In this document: one piece after another, positions 1-11,073 of the stretch
Numbering within the stretch: position 1 is the stretch's first letter
How the letters are laid out: each line of letters opens with the position of its first letter
Assembly: GCF_000149955.1 (NCBI RefSeq)
Contig: NC_030989.1
Coordinates: 1,731,357 to 1,795,356, forward strand
Reading direction: 5' to 3'
DNA: 64,000 nucleotides
Source: Fusarium oxysporum f. sp. lycopersici 4287
Lineage: Eukaryota; Ascomycota; Sordariomycetes; Hypocreales; Nectriaceae
Notes under the pieces: model-generated
What the model saw: the letters and a program-made list of their open reading frames with translations, nothing else
Databases searched by the model: none
Told to the model about the DNA's origin: nothing
Made by a program: the position numbers and the translations under genes

Positions 1-1
1 G

Positions 2-1621
2 CCTCTGGAACCTCCTGTAACGAAATCAAGTCTAGGAGAGCTCGAGGTTTCTAAGATCATCAACAACCCCAAATTGAGGCACGATATCAACTTTGACCCT
101 GAGCTTCATTTCAGACCTAATGTGGAGGGAGATAAGGGCCGAAGAAAGCACGATCGTGCTAGCATTTTCTGGACAACACTCAAAGAGGAATTGGTCGAGT
201 TCATCGTGGACCGAGACAGTTTTTACGCCAAGCATGGCACAGGAGACGACTGGTGCTTGCCAAAGCTTCTCAAATCTGTGAAGGAGATCATCCAAACCCT
301 TGTGCCCCAGCGCGACCGACAGTTTCTCGATGAGGGTCTAAACGTGGAGCTTCTCATGCAACAGTTCCACCGAGGCATTGCTGATTTGGAGAAGCTTGCT
401 TCATGGCTCTCACGAGTCCTCAAATCTCACTGCGCACCAATGCGGGACGAATGGGTTGATTCGATGTACAAGCAGCTCAGCAACGGTAACAGCAACAACG
501 ATGTTGAGGAGCTTGTCAACGGCATGCGAAGTTTGCTCAGTGTCTTGGAGGCAATGAAACTCGACGTTGCAAATCATCAAATACGCTGCCTTCGACCCGC
601 TCTCATTGAAGAAACAACAGCTTTTGAACAAAAGTTTCTGATGAAGAAGCTGCGAAATCGCAAAATGGATATAGGCGATGCCAAACCGTGGTATCAAGAG
701 GCTGCTCGAACTTATCCTAGCGGTGCCGGGAAGATGTACTCTTGCTTTGGAGATATGGGGGTTTTCTTCGAGGGAATTTCGCGGGCCATGCTCCCCTCTG
801 CCGGTGAGAAGCCTCTACCTGGTACTTTCTTCTTTGACGAGGACCGACTTGGACGCGTTCGATCGGATATTCTGGATGCCATCAACCTAGACGTCTGCAT
901 GCGCATGTACGAGGATCTTGAGCGGATCGCGAAACTCAACTCGCCTCCCGCTTTTGCAAGCGCTATGTCAGATGACCACGAGTTCAACTTCAACACTCCT
1001 CCTTCGAGCTCAAGACCTTCCAGTGTTACACTGAGCTCTGCAGATTCAGCTTCGTCATCACCACGCTCATCCATGGTCCTTCCCTTGTATCTCAACTCAG
1101 AAACCAACGAAGCCAAAACAAGAGCCCGAAATCTCCGCGACAGTCTGGTTGCTCTGCTTCAGCAGGCACCACACGACCAACATTATCACGAGAAGTGGCG
1201 TTCAATGGCTCCCTCTATGGCTCTGCAGATCTTCCGATTCACCAACGCCCCCATGGACATGCTTGTCCCATTCGAAGAGAAGCTTCTAGAGAACGTTTGC
1301 CACATCTCCTCCCCTATCTACAAGGAGATGGAGGAGGCGTACCGCATTCGCCTGCTTAACGAGCTCGCCATGCGCGTCCGCTACTTCAAGGCTCTTTCAG
1401 GGGTATGCTTGTTCTCGATTGCCACTGGTAATCGTGTCCCAACAAGCAGCCGCAGCCTGGATGCAGGACGAGACCGAGACCTGGATGCAGCCATCCGCAT
1501 GGGTCAGCAAGAGGGTGGCATCGAAGATATTGCGACTCGTATCGCTCATGTGGGCGTCGTCCACTGGAGGATATGGGCACGCATGGCATATGTCGACGAC
1601 GACGACATGTCTATGGACTAA
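2..1621 (+). CDS. Sok1/Tcp11-family protein, 5' end outside window
   Basis: The frame is open from base 2 to the TAA at 1619-1621 and has no start codon inside the window, so the N-terminus lies upstream; about 539 residues are visible. The text fits the T-complex-11 family (yeast Sok1, a suppressor of low PKA activity): a helical block beginning with the NPKLRHDINFDPELHFRPN region, an FWTTLKEELVEF helix, a long helical middle part, a Ser-rich linker (around bases 1000-1070) and a helical C-terminal block ending in an acidic DDDDMSMD tail. Family knowledge links such proteins to cAMP/PKA signalling and stress response; the exact role here is inferred. No intron is needed in the visible part. 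It converges on the Uds1 gene, with about 1.8 kb between the stop codons. Confidence 0.85.
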   Translation, partial: PLEPPVTKSSLGELEVSKIINNPKLRHDINFDPELHFRPNVEGDKGRRKHDRASIFWTTLKEELVEFIVDRDSFYAKHGTGDDWCLPKLLKSVKEIIQTLVPQRDRQFLDEGLNVELLMQQFHRGIADLEKLASWLSRVLKSHCAPMRDEWVDSMYKQLSNGNSNNDVEELVNGMRSLLSVLEAMKLDVANHQIRCLRPALIEETTAFEQKFLMKKLRNRKMDIGDAKPWYQEAARTYPSGAGKMYSCFGDMGVFFEGISRAMLPSAGEKPLPGTFFFDEDRLGRVRSDILDAINLDVCMRMYEDLERIAKLNSPPAFASAMSDDHEFNFNTPPSSSRPSSVTLSSADSASSSPRSSMVLPLYLNSETNEAKTRARNLRDSLVALLQQAPHDQHYHEKWRSMAPSMALQIFRFTNAPMDMLVPFEEKLLENVCHISSPIYKEMEEAYRIRLLNELAMRVRYFKALSGVCLFSIATGNRVPTSSRSLDAGRDRDLDAAIRMGQQEGGIEDIATRIAHVGVVHWRIWARMAYVDDDDMSMD

Positions 1622-3416
1622 TCAGCCCGCGGCGGAACAACATCATGTATCCCTTTGTGTCACCAATTCGTTATACCCACATTTACCTACTTTTTAATGT
1701 CGATACATGAACAACTACGCAATATCGGCTGGACCGCATTACACGCACTGGCACACAACGCACACGCACTATGCACTTCCTGGCCTGGAGCCATCTGCTC
1801 TATCTGCCAAGGGAGTGCAGATTTTTCGAGTCAATATTCGGGTACCTACCCAAAAACATACACTGGTCGGCGGCTCTCTGCATTTACTCAGTTATCACTG
1901 CATGTTCTGCACTTTTCATAAGATATGCTTGTTCTTTTACCCAGTCTGCGTTTGCTACTGTGGCGTTGCATGGTGGATAGTCTCTGTTTTATTAGGGGAT
2001 CAGTGAAACCCCCCCCCCCCCCTTTTTTTTTATATTTGATCTAATGGCGCTTTTGGTGTTGTGCATTGGAATTATCGAGTTGTGGTGACACTGACGTCGT
2101 ACGGGCAAGCACATGACCTCTTCGGCTTCAGGCTGTACAAACATGTGCACAGCTTATTCGCATTTAGATCAGGCGCACATATCTGACTTCCTCATACTGG
2201 AGCTTTGTTTCTTGAACATACATGGCGCGCTTATATGGCAATTAGACTAGACAGAGAAAGACTAGAAGAAATTTTACATGTTCTGCAACGATTGATCCCC
2301 ATCTATGACTGTTTGCTGGGGCTGCCTGCATCTGTTCTTATCAGTCAGACTTTGGTGGTAGGTTACACTAACGAGGTGTTGTGTAAGTCAATTTAATTGT
2401 TCGACAAGACTTGTTCCTTTGACTTCCGAACAGTTTTTGTCAGACTTGACTTTCCTTACGAGGGATAACGTGAGGTCATAAATGCAGCAACATACAGAGT
2501 GAGACTGATTCCACATGATGCTTGCCGTGTGACTACCACCGCATGTGACTTGCTCACAGTATAAATGAATAGCCCGCAGTTCAATATGTCGACTGCCAGG
2601 AATGGGAAGTTGGCCTTTGTATGCATTCAAAATGTCCTTTCCTTCCAATCTTACCCATAGTTCGGCTTATTGACTGGTATCACCTCCTGTATTCTCTTCT
2701 TTACCTGAGGCGGATTCATGCGAAAGGGTAATTATAGAAATTGAAGGAAGTCAGCTTATCTCTTTTTTTGTCTTCTTTCTTTTTTTTTCCCCTTCTTCTT
2801 AACTCGAGTTAAGTTCAAAGGAAATACGGGATTCCCATTTGGAGTCTGCTTGTACAATGAGACAGTTCCATCTATGTCCAGCTCTATTTGTTAAGCCCGT
2901 TTAATAAGTAATAAACACATGGAAGACGCACTATCGCATGGTGCAGTGGGGTCGGCTTCACGAGAGATGGTTAGAGCATATTCATCCATGGCGCATCAAC
3001 ATGACAACGGGACGCCAAAGTCTCGACATTTCATGTCATGTTCACGGAAAGCTTCATAACAGGCAGCAAAATCGTAAGCATCGAATGGTTAATCAGGTCA
3101 AGACTGCCGTCTCTCACTCAAAGTTTCCCGGTCAATGTCCAGCTCCAATATTCTATCAACAAGTTCCCCTTTTGCTCCCGACTTTTAAGAATCATGGATT
3201 CATCCAATTCACATTAGCTCTTGGAACCCCCTGCAAGAGCAACTTGCATATTTTGCTCCCAGCCTAAAAAAACATGAACTGGTATCTAAAATCACCAAAT
3301 CTAACTGTTGCCGTTGAAAGTATCAACTGCAAAAAAGAAACCCCGGCAGTCAAGATTGGCCACAGCTTCCATAGCGGCGGAGCTTAATATACAACCCCGA
3401 TATCTCAGGGGCCAAC
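1622..3416. other. Intergenic, convergent 3' ends
   Basis: No supported gene; short open frames here are in several conflicting frames and lack family resemblance. It holds a run of 14 C followed by 9 T (2009-2031) and a pyrimidine-rich tract (about 2760-2805). Presumably 3' UTRs of the two converging genes. Confidence 0.6.
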
Positions 3417-6400
3417 TCATTGAGGGTTCAGGGAAGCTCTGGCAGACCCCTGATCCCGCTTGAATTTAGCAAGCTCTTCCTCCAGCTGGCGTGCTCTAGC
3501 ACGTTCCTCCTATTGATACTAGTTAGCCATTGCTCCATGCACAAGACAACCCGAAATATGAAACATACCTTGAGGCTCTCTTGGAACTTCTTCCTCTCTT
3601 CACGCATCGTGGCCCTGAATTGCTCACTCAGCATCGAGGCTCCTCTGCCAACACCACCATTTGGTGGGATTGCCCTAAGTCGTTCGCCATCAAGATCCTC
3701 TTGTAGCTTGGCGATATGCTCACGGGCCTTCTCCATATCTGCCTCGAGGCGCTGGCGCAGTGTCATAACTTCTCCTTCAAGAGTCTTTTTTGCCGATTGG
3801 ACATCCTGAAGCTTGTTCTCAAGCTCTATCTTTTCTCGTTCGGCACTGAGTGTCTCCCTTGTGACCTCCTCCAGCTCTTGAACAGTTCCAGCTAACTCAT
3901 TCTTTAGCCTTGTGAGCTGGTTCTGGAGCTTCATCACCTCGCCACTAGTCTTGATAGCTGCAACATCAGCGGCCCTCTCTGCACGGGATCCATAGGCTCC
4001 GTCCAGTTCCGCTTGGGCAATCGTGAGCTCCGTCTTCATCTCTACGAGGTTCATGTTAAGAAGCTCAAGTTCATCCTCCTTATCTTTCAGCATCTTCTTT
4101 TTGGTTGCCAGCTCTTCCTTTTGGCTATCCACCCGTTGCTGTAAGGACCTGGCATTGTCTTCTGCCATTTGCTTTGATCGGTTCACTTCATCAAGCTGCG
4201 CGTTAAGAGCATCGATTACTGAATCGACACCAGTCAACTGATTGCGAGTATTGTTGCTTGAAGACTCGGCAGCGGACAGCCTCTCTTCGAGTTGTTTGAT
4301 GTCGGACTCAAGAGCTGCGATCTTGCTGTTTCGCTCCTCAAGTTGAGCTTGAGCGGCCCCTGCAGCTCCAGCAGCTCCCGCCAAGTCTGCTTGAAGAAGT
4401 TCCATGTCAGACTCGAGATGAGTGACCCTTGCATTTCGTTCTTCAAGGCGGGCTTCAAGGTCATTTGTCTTCTCCAACTCGGCCTTCAGGGTAGCAATCG
4501 TCGCACTGTGCACCTCAACCTGGTCTCGTAGGGTATTGGCTTCTTGAACCTCGGTGTGAAGAGTAGCAATCTTCGCGTCCCGCTCTTCGATCTGTACATG
4601 AGTAGCATTGGCCTGCTCAAGCTCGGATTGGAGGGCTGCAATCCTTTTGTTCCGTTCCTCGATTTCACTCTGGGCCGTCTCCAGGTAGTCCAACTCTGCC
4701 TCAAGGGCAGTGATCTTGCTTTCACGGTCCTCAATTTGAGACTGCGCGGCAGCTGCCGAAGCTGCCGCGCTAGCAAGGTCGGACTTGAGCTGGTCGAGAT
4801 CCCTCTCTAGCTTGACGATCTTCTCATCCCGTTCCTCGAGTTGAGCGTGAGCTGCACCCGCTGCACCGGCAGCGCCAGCTAAGTCAGCCTGAAGACGTTT
4901 CACGTCTGCTTCCAGCTCGGCAGCCTTCCTGCTGCTGCCCTCGGCTTCAGCCTTTGAGGGGCCAACGTTGTGCGCAACACTACGGGCACTTTCGAGTTCT
5001 TCAAGGGTCTCTGAGAGCATTGTCTGGGCAGTCATCGCATCTCTCTCAGCGCGAGCCAGTAGCACTTGTGTCTCATCCAGCTCCTCTTGTTTCCTTGCTA
5101 GCTCTTCATCCTTCTCGGCGTCTGATTTGTTATTGAGCTCGCGCTGCTGCTTGATCTGTCGCTTGAGCACAGACTTCTGATCCTTGAGTGTAGTGGCCTG
5201 AGAGTACAGCCACTGAACACGGTTGGAGAATCCGGGAAGACTGAAAGCCTCCTCGATATCGAATTCATCATCAGAAACTTCTTCATCCTCATAGCCTCTC
5301 TCCATGCGAGCCCTTCGACGCTCCTCTTTCTCCTTCTTAATCTTGGCGAAGCCTGTCTGCATCATGTTCCACAAGTTCATCAAGATTCTCTCAACCTGAT
5401 CACTGTCCTGCTTCTCTGGTGGCCCGGCCTGAGCTGCCTGAACGGCGCGTTCTAGCTCCGAGTCGGCAGCGCGTAATGCATCTTCAAGATAGTCAAGTTT
5501 CGTCTCAAAATTGTCTTGTGGTGAATGAGGTACGGCCGGGTAACTCGGATCCACTGTCAGGAGTAGATCTCGAACTTGCTGGTTTAGGGATTCGATGCGT
5601 TTCTCGAAAGCGCCGTCGGTCTTGATAGTTTCACCAGAAGACTCTTCCTGTTCGACCTCGATGGCATTGAGACCCATTTCAAGATAATCCAACTGGTTGT
5701 TGAGGAGCTCTCCTGGCTTCATTCCTGAAACTCCAAAGGGGGGATCATAATAGTCTTCGTTCTTGGAAGGATTGAAGCGAACAATCGCATCTCGCAAAGA
5801 GCCGTTCAAGTTCTCAAGTCGAACCTCCATTTCCGTTATCGACTTGACCAAAGAATTGGCTTGGCCCTGTAGGTGTAGATTCTCATCCTTCATCTTCTCC
5901 ATCTCATCTCTTAGCTGATTGTGTTCCCGAATCGGCGATTTAAGGGGTATCTCTATGGGTTGCTGACGGGGTTGCCCTCTCGTTGAGACTCCATTGGCTT
6001 GGTCGTAATAGTCATTATCGTTGAAGTAGTGCTCGTCCCCGGCGCGATCCATACTGTTGCGTGTATAAGTATATAGGCTCTCCGGGCTGCCAGGCATGCC
6101 ATTAAGTGGTTGAAGTGGAGGAGTAAGATCCTTCTTCTTATTCGAGGCCTTGTGAGTGAGTTGAAGAATACCAGCAGTATGTTCCAGTAGGCGTCTTTGG
6201 GGCTCCATAAGTCGCTTCTCAAGGTTGAAGAGCTCCGCCGCCAATTCTTCGCATTTCCGCTCACTCGCCTGTCTTTCCGCCTCGGCTTCCTTTGCGCGGG
6301 CATGATCACCGCTGTTGCGACCCAGTAGGCTCCTTCGCTTCCCATCCAGTTTTCCGGGATTATATAGTCGCGCCATCGAGATTGCAGCATCTCGGTATTT

Positions 6401-6820
6401 GGACTGAATGGTCAGGTTTTGCCGGGTTGACTCGACACGCTGTGATAAGGACTGGCTTTGCTTCTTGAGGTCGTCCACCTCTTCTTGCGACAGAATCGTA
6501 TACTCTTTGCTATCAGAGAGGGCTGTTTCGGTTAAGAGATGTACCTGAATCGGGTCACGGAGGTCGACAAGCGCTGAACTTTGCGGTCGATCAGGGTTCA
6601 TCTGTACACAATGAAGGTTAGAAGCCGCAGGTCCATTAACCTCCACAACGGTGGACAACAAGCGTACCGGATTATACAATTGATTATCCTTTTCAAAGCC
6701 GTTTATTATCTCGCTGCGGTAACCCTCAACGAAGATCTTCCCGCGTGGGCTCGGTGCTGGGGGTGACATCCTATTAGAGCCATACCCATACGGGCTGCCC
6801 TCTCGCGCGTATGCACTCAT
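3417..6820 (-). CDS. Uds1-domain long coiled-coil protein
   Basis: Predicted protein of 1114 residues: exon 6820-3569, intron 3568-3510 (GTATGT...AATAG, 59 nt), last exon 3509-3417. Splicing replaces a read-through tail by a charged helical end (EERARARQLEEEL...) that continues the coiled coil, which supports the intron. Residues about 88-215 match the fungal 'up-regulated during septation' (Uds1) domain, with DPIQVHLLTETAL and ILSQEEVDDLKKQ. From about residue 290 nearly everything is predicted coiled coil, including a run of degenerate QLEER-x-KI-x2-LE repeats (about residues 640-870). Proteins with this domain are tied to septation and cortical or microtubule-organising sites; the precise role here is inferred. 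Start ATG at 6820 gives MSAYAREGSPYGYG, a low-complexity head typical of such proteins. Confidence 0.85.
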
Positions 6821-8055
6821 GATTTCGACGGGCTTAGGATCGTGTTGTATAAGTTATGAGGACATGGGGTAAAAGTCGGACTGAAGGAGTGCATAAAGAT
6901 ATCAAAGCACCTCCATAGAGAACAGTGAAAAGGCTGGCCAGTATCCAGAGTTTGGACAAAAAGTGGTTGACCGGGAGCCGCGTCGTGCCGCTAGGTGAAG
7001 CTGAGCTGAGCTCGTGATTAGATTGGATGTAACAAAGGGGCTTTGCGCCCAAAAGCCGCTGAGGCGGTAAACTCGCAGAAAATCGACAGCAATCCAATGA
7101 AAAGTCCCGAGTTATAACCTCAAAGAAAGAGTACAAAAGTTGTGAGAAATGATGCAGATGCTGGGGACAGAAAAGGAGAGGTCGGGACTGACCATGAAGA
7201 AAAGGAGGCCCATCGAGAACCCAAAGAGTAAGGTAACTTAACTTAAGTTATCGAGTGGGACCCTTGTGAAGGCCTCCACTGAAAGTTGAATTACAGCAGT
7301 TGAGCTAGTGGTCTAGCCGAATCAGGTAGGAAGGTACGTACCGTACCTGCGTAGATCCCCTCCACACGTGCCAATCGACTTCAGTTTTCAGGGGTTTCGC
7401 GGCGGCTGGACACGCTGGGGCAAGGCACAGGAGGGGCGCACCCGCATTGCTTGGGCATGGGTTTGGCAGCGCTAGACTTCTTCGAGTTCGCAACTCTTTA
7501 ACGATGCACCAGTAGGAATGAGCCTTTGTTTCGAGGGATTGTCTATTAAAGAGAAAAATAGATTAAAAGTTTTGTTCTGTTTATACAATTGATCCGTGCA
7601 TGAGGAAACATGATGATTCTGTAGAAGCTGAGCTGACGTGTTTCGAATCCTTTATTTAGGCCCCAATGCTCCCTTTTGACCGTGGCATACCGTCACGTTG
7701 CGTGGCATTAATGGCTGTGCCCAACGATCCACGCAGATATGCTGACAGTCGATGGTAGGATCGTGGCTGACAACGCCATGGATAAAGTTTCTGTTAGCAT
7801 TCTCCTTTGACGCACGGAAATCCGTTAGTTTCGACAACTCAGAGATGCATTCTATTTACAGAAAAGGATATCCCTGCTCTGAAGGTCCCCTAGACATTCA
7901 AGGGATGTCATATGCTCACTGGGCTGAAACATTCCCTAGGAGCTAAGGTATGCTCTTCAATACTGTGGTCTCCTGTCCCGCAATTTTTCGGAAGCCATTG
8001 GTTATTGCCCAATCGTAACAAAACATAATGGTGAATATTGCTACCGTACCGACCA
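6821..8055. other. Intergenic, upstream of the Uds1 gene
   Basis: No gene recognised. It should contain the promoter and 5' UTR of the Uds1 gene and the 3' UTR of the DSC subunit gene. Short palindromes are visible: AACTTAAGTT near 7240-7250 and GGTACGTACC near 7333-7342. Confidence 0.5.
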
Positions 8056-8929
8056 CTAAAGCACTTCTCGGACTTGATCCATGATTTGTTGCCCCATCGT
8101 TCTCCGGCGCTCTGCCTGACCCTCCGTTGAAGCCTGAGCTCCGGTTGCAACAGAAGTTGTGGAGTTTTCGTCCTCGAGTCGACGTCGAAGGCCTTCAAAC
8201 TCGGCACTTCGTCTATGAGAGCTTAGCCCTACAACCCAGCCCGGCACTCGCCAGCGCACCAGGGCAGCCGGAAGAAGCCCTTCCCGCCACGAGTATCCCA
8301 CAATCCATCCAGTGACTGCACCCAGGACCGAGCCTGGCCATTGTAACAATGCGAGATGCAACGCAATGGCGTACTTGTAGGACTTATCCGAGAACGTGAG
8401 ACCAACGAATGGTCGGTCCGTGGGAGGTGCCTCAGACGTGGCCACTCGATACTTGTACATGTGCGGAACCATGGCATGATACTGAGCCAGGATAGCAAAG
8501 ATTATAGGAGTTGGTCCAGCCGGGATGTAGTTGAACCATCCAGCAGCGAGAGGCCGCAGTACCATCGAGACAACAGGCGGTATGATGGAGGTGATGAAGA
8601 AAGTGACAGTCAAGAAGGACTGCACACAATGCTATCAGCAGTGTAAAAAAGAACGTTTCATGAAAGTCACTTACAGCGAACTTGCGAGAACCCCACATTC
8701 GCTCAACGATGCGAAGGTTATATAACGACATGGCAGCAAAAAGTACCTCTGTTGAGTTGACATAGCATAGCTGATAGGCCAAGATTCTCCAGAACTGCCG
8801 GTATCTCCATATGTGGGTATCGATAAGAATGTAGAAGTAGTGCTTGACGTCAAGAACACTCGCAATGATAGAGCCAGCTACCAAGCCGACCACACCGAGC
8901 CGAGTGACAGGTGTATTGGTGAAAGACAT
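8056..8929 (-). CDS. dscB: Rhomboid-like DSC E3 ligase subunit 2 (DscB/UBAC2-like)
   Basis: Two exons, 8929-8675 and 8619-8056, joined across a 55-nt intron (GTAAGT...GTGTGCAG) in phase 0, giving 272 residues. Several hydrophobic segments follow the rhomboid pseudoprotease pattern: an N-terminal segment (LGVVGLVAGSIIASVL), WRILAYQLCYVNSTEVLF, the LYNLRIVERMWGSRKFAS loop, and PPVVSMVLRPLAAGWFNYIPAGPTP. This matches Dsc2/DscB and human UBAC2, ER/Golgi membrane proteins that assemble the Dsc ubiquitin ligase used in SREBP activation and membrane-protein quality control. The C-terminus is a charged tail ending QIMDQVREVL; I do not see a clear UBA domain, which some family members carry. Family membership is fairly secure, subunit assignment slightly less so. 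Confidence 0.75.
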
Positions 8930-11045
8930 AATGGTGAGGGGCTGTGTCGAGATTCAACGGGACATACTATAGGAATAAGCCGACTCTATCTCCCGTGGGA
9001 AGGCGAGGAGTTTCTATCGGATGCAGTTGAGATTTGATTGATTGCAATTGATGTTGAACCTTGGCCTTAAAAATGGCTAGTGTTTTAACAAGAGTGAAGC
9101 TATAGATGCAGCTCTAAGAGCTACCTATCCGCAAGGTGGCATTAACTATCACGTGCAGCTTCGGGTAATTATGGATCGCCCCGCATTGCCGTTGAAAAAC
9201 CCGCTGACGTCGTTTTGACATCGCTTTCTCATCCAATAACAGATCATAGATGAAAGCAATTGGATATACGGTTTTCAACTTTAAAGGCTGATCTACAACA
9301 GCAGGGTTGGTGAGGGAACAGCAATTGAGCACCAAATCATCTTTAACGCACTTGGATCCTCGAATCCTGGTTTCTTATCGAAACTTCAACTCTCACCTCG
9401 ATCGTACCTTCAAACAAGATCGGATAGGTTCCTTGAAGAATCCAGCACTGCACAAGGCTCAACACTCTATAAAATCAGCAGGCAAAGGTAGAGCATAGAT
9501 ATCCACTCTTGGACCGATCATTCAGTAGTAAAATCTCGCTGCTGTACATCTTTCTTTCAGTTTTTTGTTACAGTTATACAAGTATGATTGAACCCTCTGA
9601 GCTGCAACAACCCCCACAGCATGGCTAGGTAGGTAGTGCATATTTTGCCCGATTGATGTTTACGGGTTTCCTCCGACTATTCCTGACATAAAAGATGCTG
9701 ATAAAGTCCGCAATATGAGTCGTATGCAATACTGTTGGTGCCCAAATTTATCCATTGTAGCATAGAGTGAGAGCCTCTGACCTACCATCGTCGTGAAGAC
9801 TTCCATCTGCTCAAGAATACTTGATCCGCTCGTACCACCCTTTGCTCACTTCGCTTCAACGCCTGTCTTAAGTGAATGCGCCCATGTTGTAGCAGGAAAT
9901 CGGCTGTCAACAGCCTTCAGTTGCTCAAGTGTAAGGTCAGTACCTGGAGCTCTGTCAATGGAGGTGTCGTGAAAGACAAAACAGTGAAACGACCACCCCA
10001 CAGCATGTCTCCAGTGGAAGCCTTGTCAATAGCCATGATAGACAAAATAGCAAATTGGATATTTTGTATTCAGTTGAGATCGTTCCGAATGATCAATTGC
10101 TGCCCGTTATCGTCAAATAGTATTCGATCAAGGCGGATTTGGAGGGCGATGCCGGCGGTGCCTCCCCAATGCTCACGTGATGGTTCGAAACATAGGTACG
10201 CTACCCTGTATCTTGATAGTGATCTCTCAGGGCCGATCACCTCTTCACGATGGAAAGCATTGTCTGTGTTGAGTAAGATGTTCTGGGCGCTAACGAGGCG
10301 CGATGTCAAGGAGCGTGACTATAACGATATGGCTGTACTAGCTCTCATGCTGGTTACTTAGCCTTTATTACAAGCACGTTTGGCGTTGGGTACACAAGCA
10401 GGAATCTGCCAAGAAATCGTCATCCATAGGATGCTAGGGACGATTAATCCGCTTCTTTCTAGTATCAATCCCTGATCAAATAATGGTATCCCGAATTTTA
10501 AGATATGGGATGAAATTGATTCATCTACGCTTGTTTGAATGATGTTCAATTTATTCGTAAAGAAGCCCCGTCTGGGCTCTCTTTAGAGGAGCTTGTATAA
10601 CCGGCTGTACTCATTCATCTTCATCCTTGATCAACCTCACCTCACCCTTACACCGAAAAACGCACCCTCCACCAGCGGCTCACGCGGATAGGAATAAAGA
10701 CTCTATCTTGTCGACACAAACATCGAAACTCGCGCCGATCTGTCTTGGGCCCAAGACTTTATCGCTCCCTCTCCCGATCTCCCGCTCCTCCTCACCGAAG
10801 CCCGAAAAAACAGGGCATTAATCCCGATCACGCCCTCCACTATCCCGTCACTACCACTCCCTAACATTCACTATGCCACTCGCCAACTTTGGCACCCTAG
10901 TTCTCCACCATCTCGTCTTCGTCGCGCATTTGGTTTATTTCCATATTGCTTTTTCGCATATGGAACCTAGTGCCCTCGTGGCTCTCTATTGCGTCTCCAA
11001 GCTACTCGCCCGTCGCGCCGACGACATTGACGGCCCTCCTCCAGA
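8930..11045. other. Intergenic with uncertain coding fragments
   Basis: No confident gene. The minus strand carries protein-like fragments at about 9850-10310, listed separately. A plus-strand frame from 10873 overlaps the transporter start and is listed as a possible uORF. The rest (9000-9840, 10320-10870) shows only short unrelated frames. Confidence 0.5.
9850..10325 (-). other. Possible small or decayed gene, unrecognised
   Basis: On the minus strand an open frame (about 10325-10070, no ATG, bounded upstream by a TAG) reads NAFHREEVIGPERSLSRYRV and later GGTAGIALQIRLDRILFDDN, protein-like in composition. After a stop, a second stretch (about 10033-9960) contains GDMLWGGRFTVLSF and ends at a CAG|GTACTG that looks like a splice donor. 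This could be an intron-containing small gene or a degraded remnant. I recognise no family and cannot find a convincing start. Confidence 0.25.
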
Positions 11046-11073
11046 ATGGCCCCCGCCAGTGATCCAATGGTAG
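10873..11073 (+). promoter_or_regulatory. Possible upstream ORF overlapping the transporter start
   Basis: An ATG at 10873 opens 66 codons (MPLANFGTLVLHHL...) that end with TAG at 11073, past the proposed transporter ATG at 11046 and in another frame. If the leader includes it, the main ATG would need leaky scanning. It may equally be spurious. Confidence 0.25.

Noticed and set aside
1655..2006. Overlapping plus-strand frames after the Sok1-type gene
   Set aside because: Three frames overlap in one stretch with low-complexity, Cys/His-rich translations; consistent with 3' UTR.
9940..10040. Resemblance of GDMLWGGRFT to the argininosuccinate lyase start (WGGRFT)
   Set aside because: Only five residues agree and the following sequence differs entirely; treated as chance.
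9876..10361. 161-codon plus-strand frame
   Set aside because: Its composition is not protein-like; the opposite strand looks more like coding in the same place.
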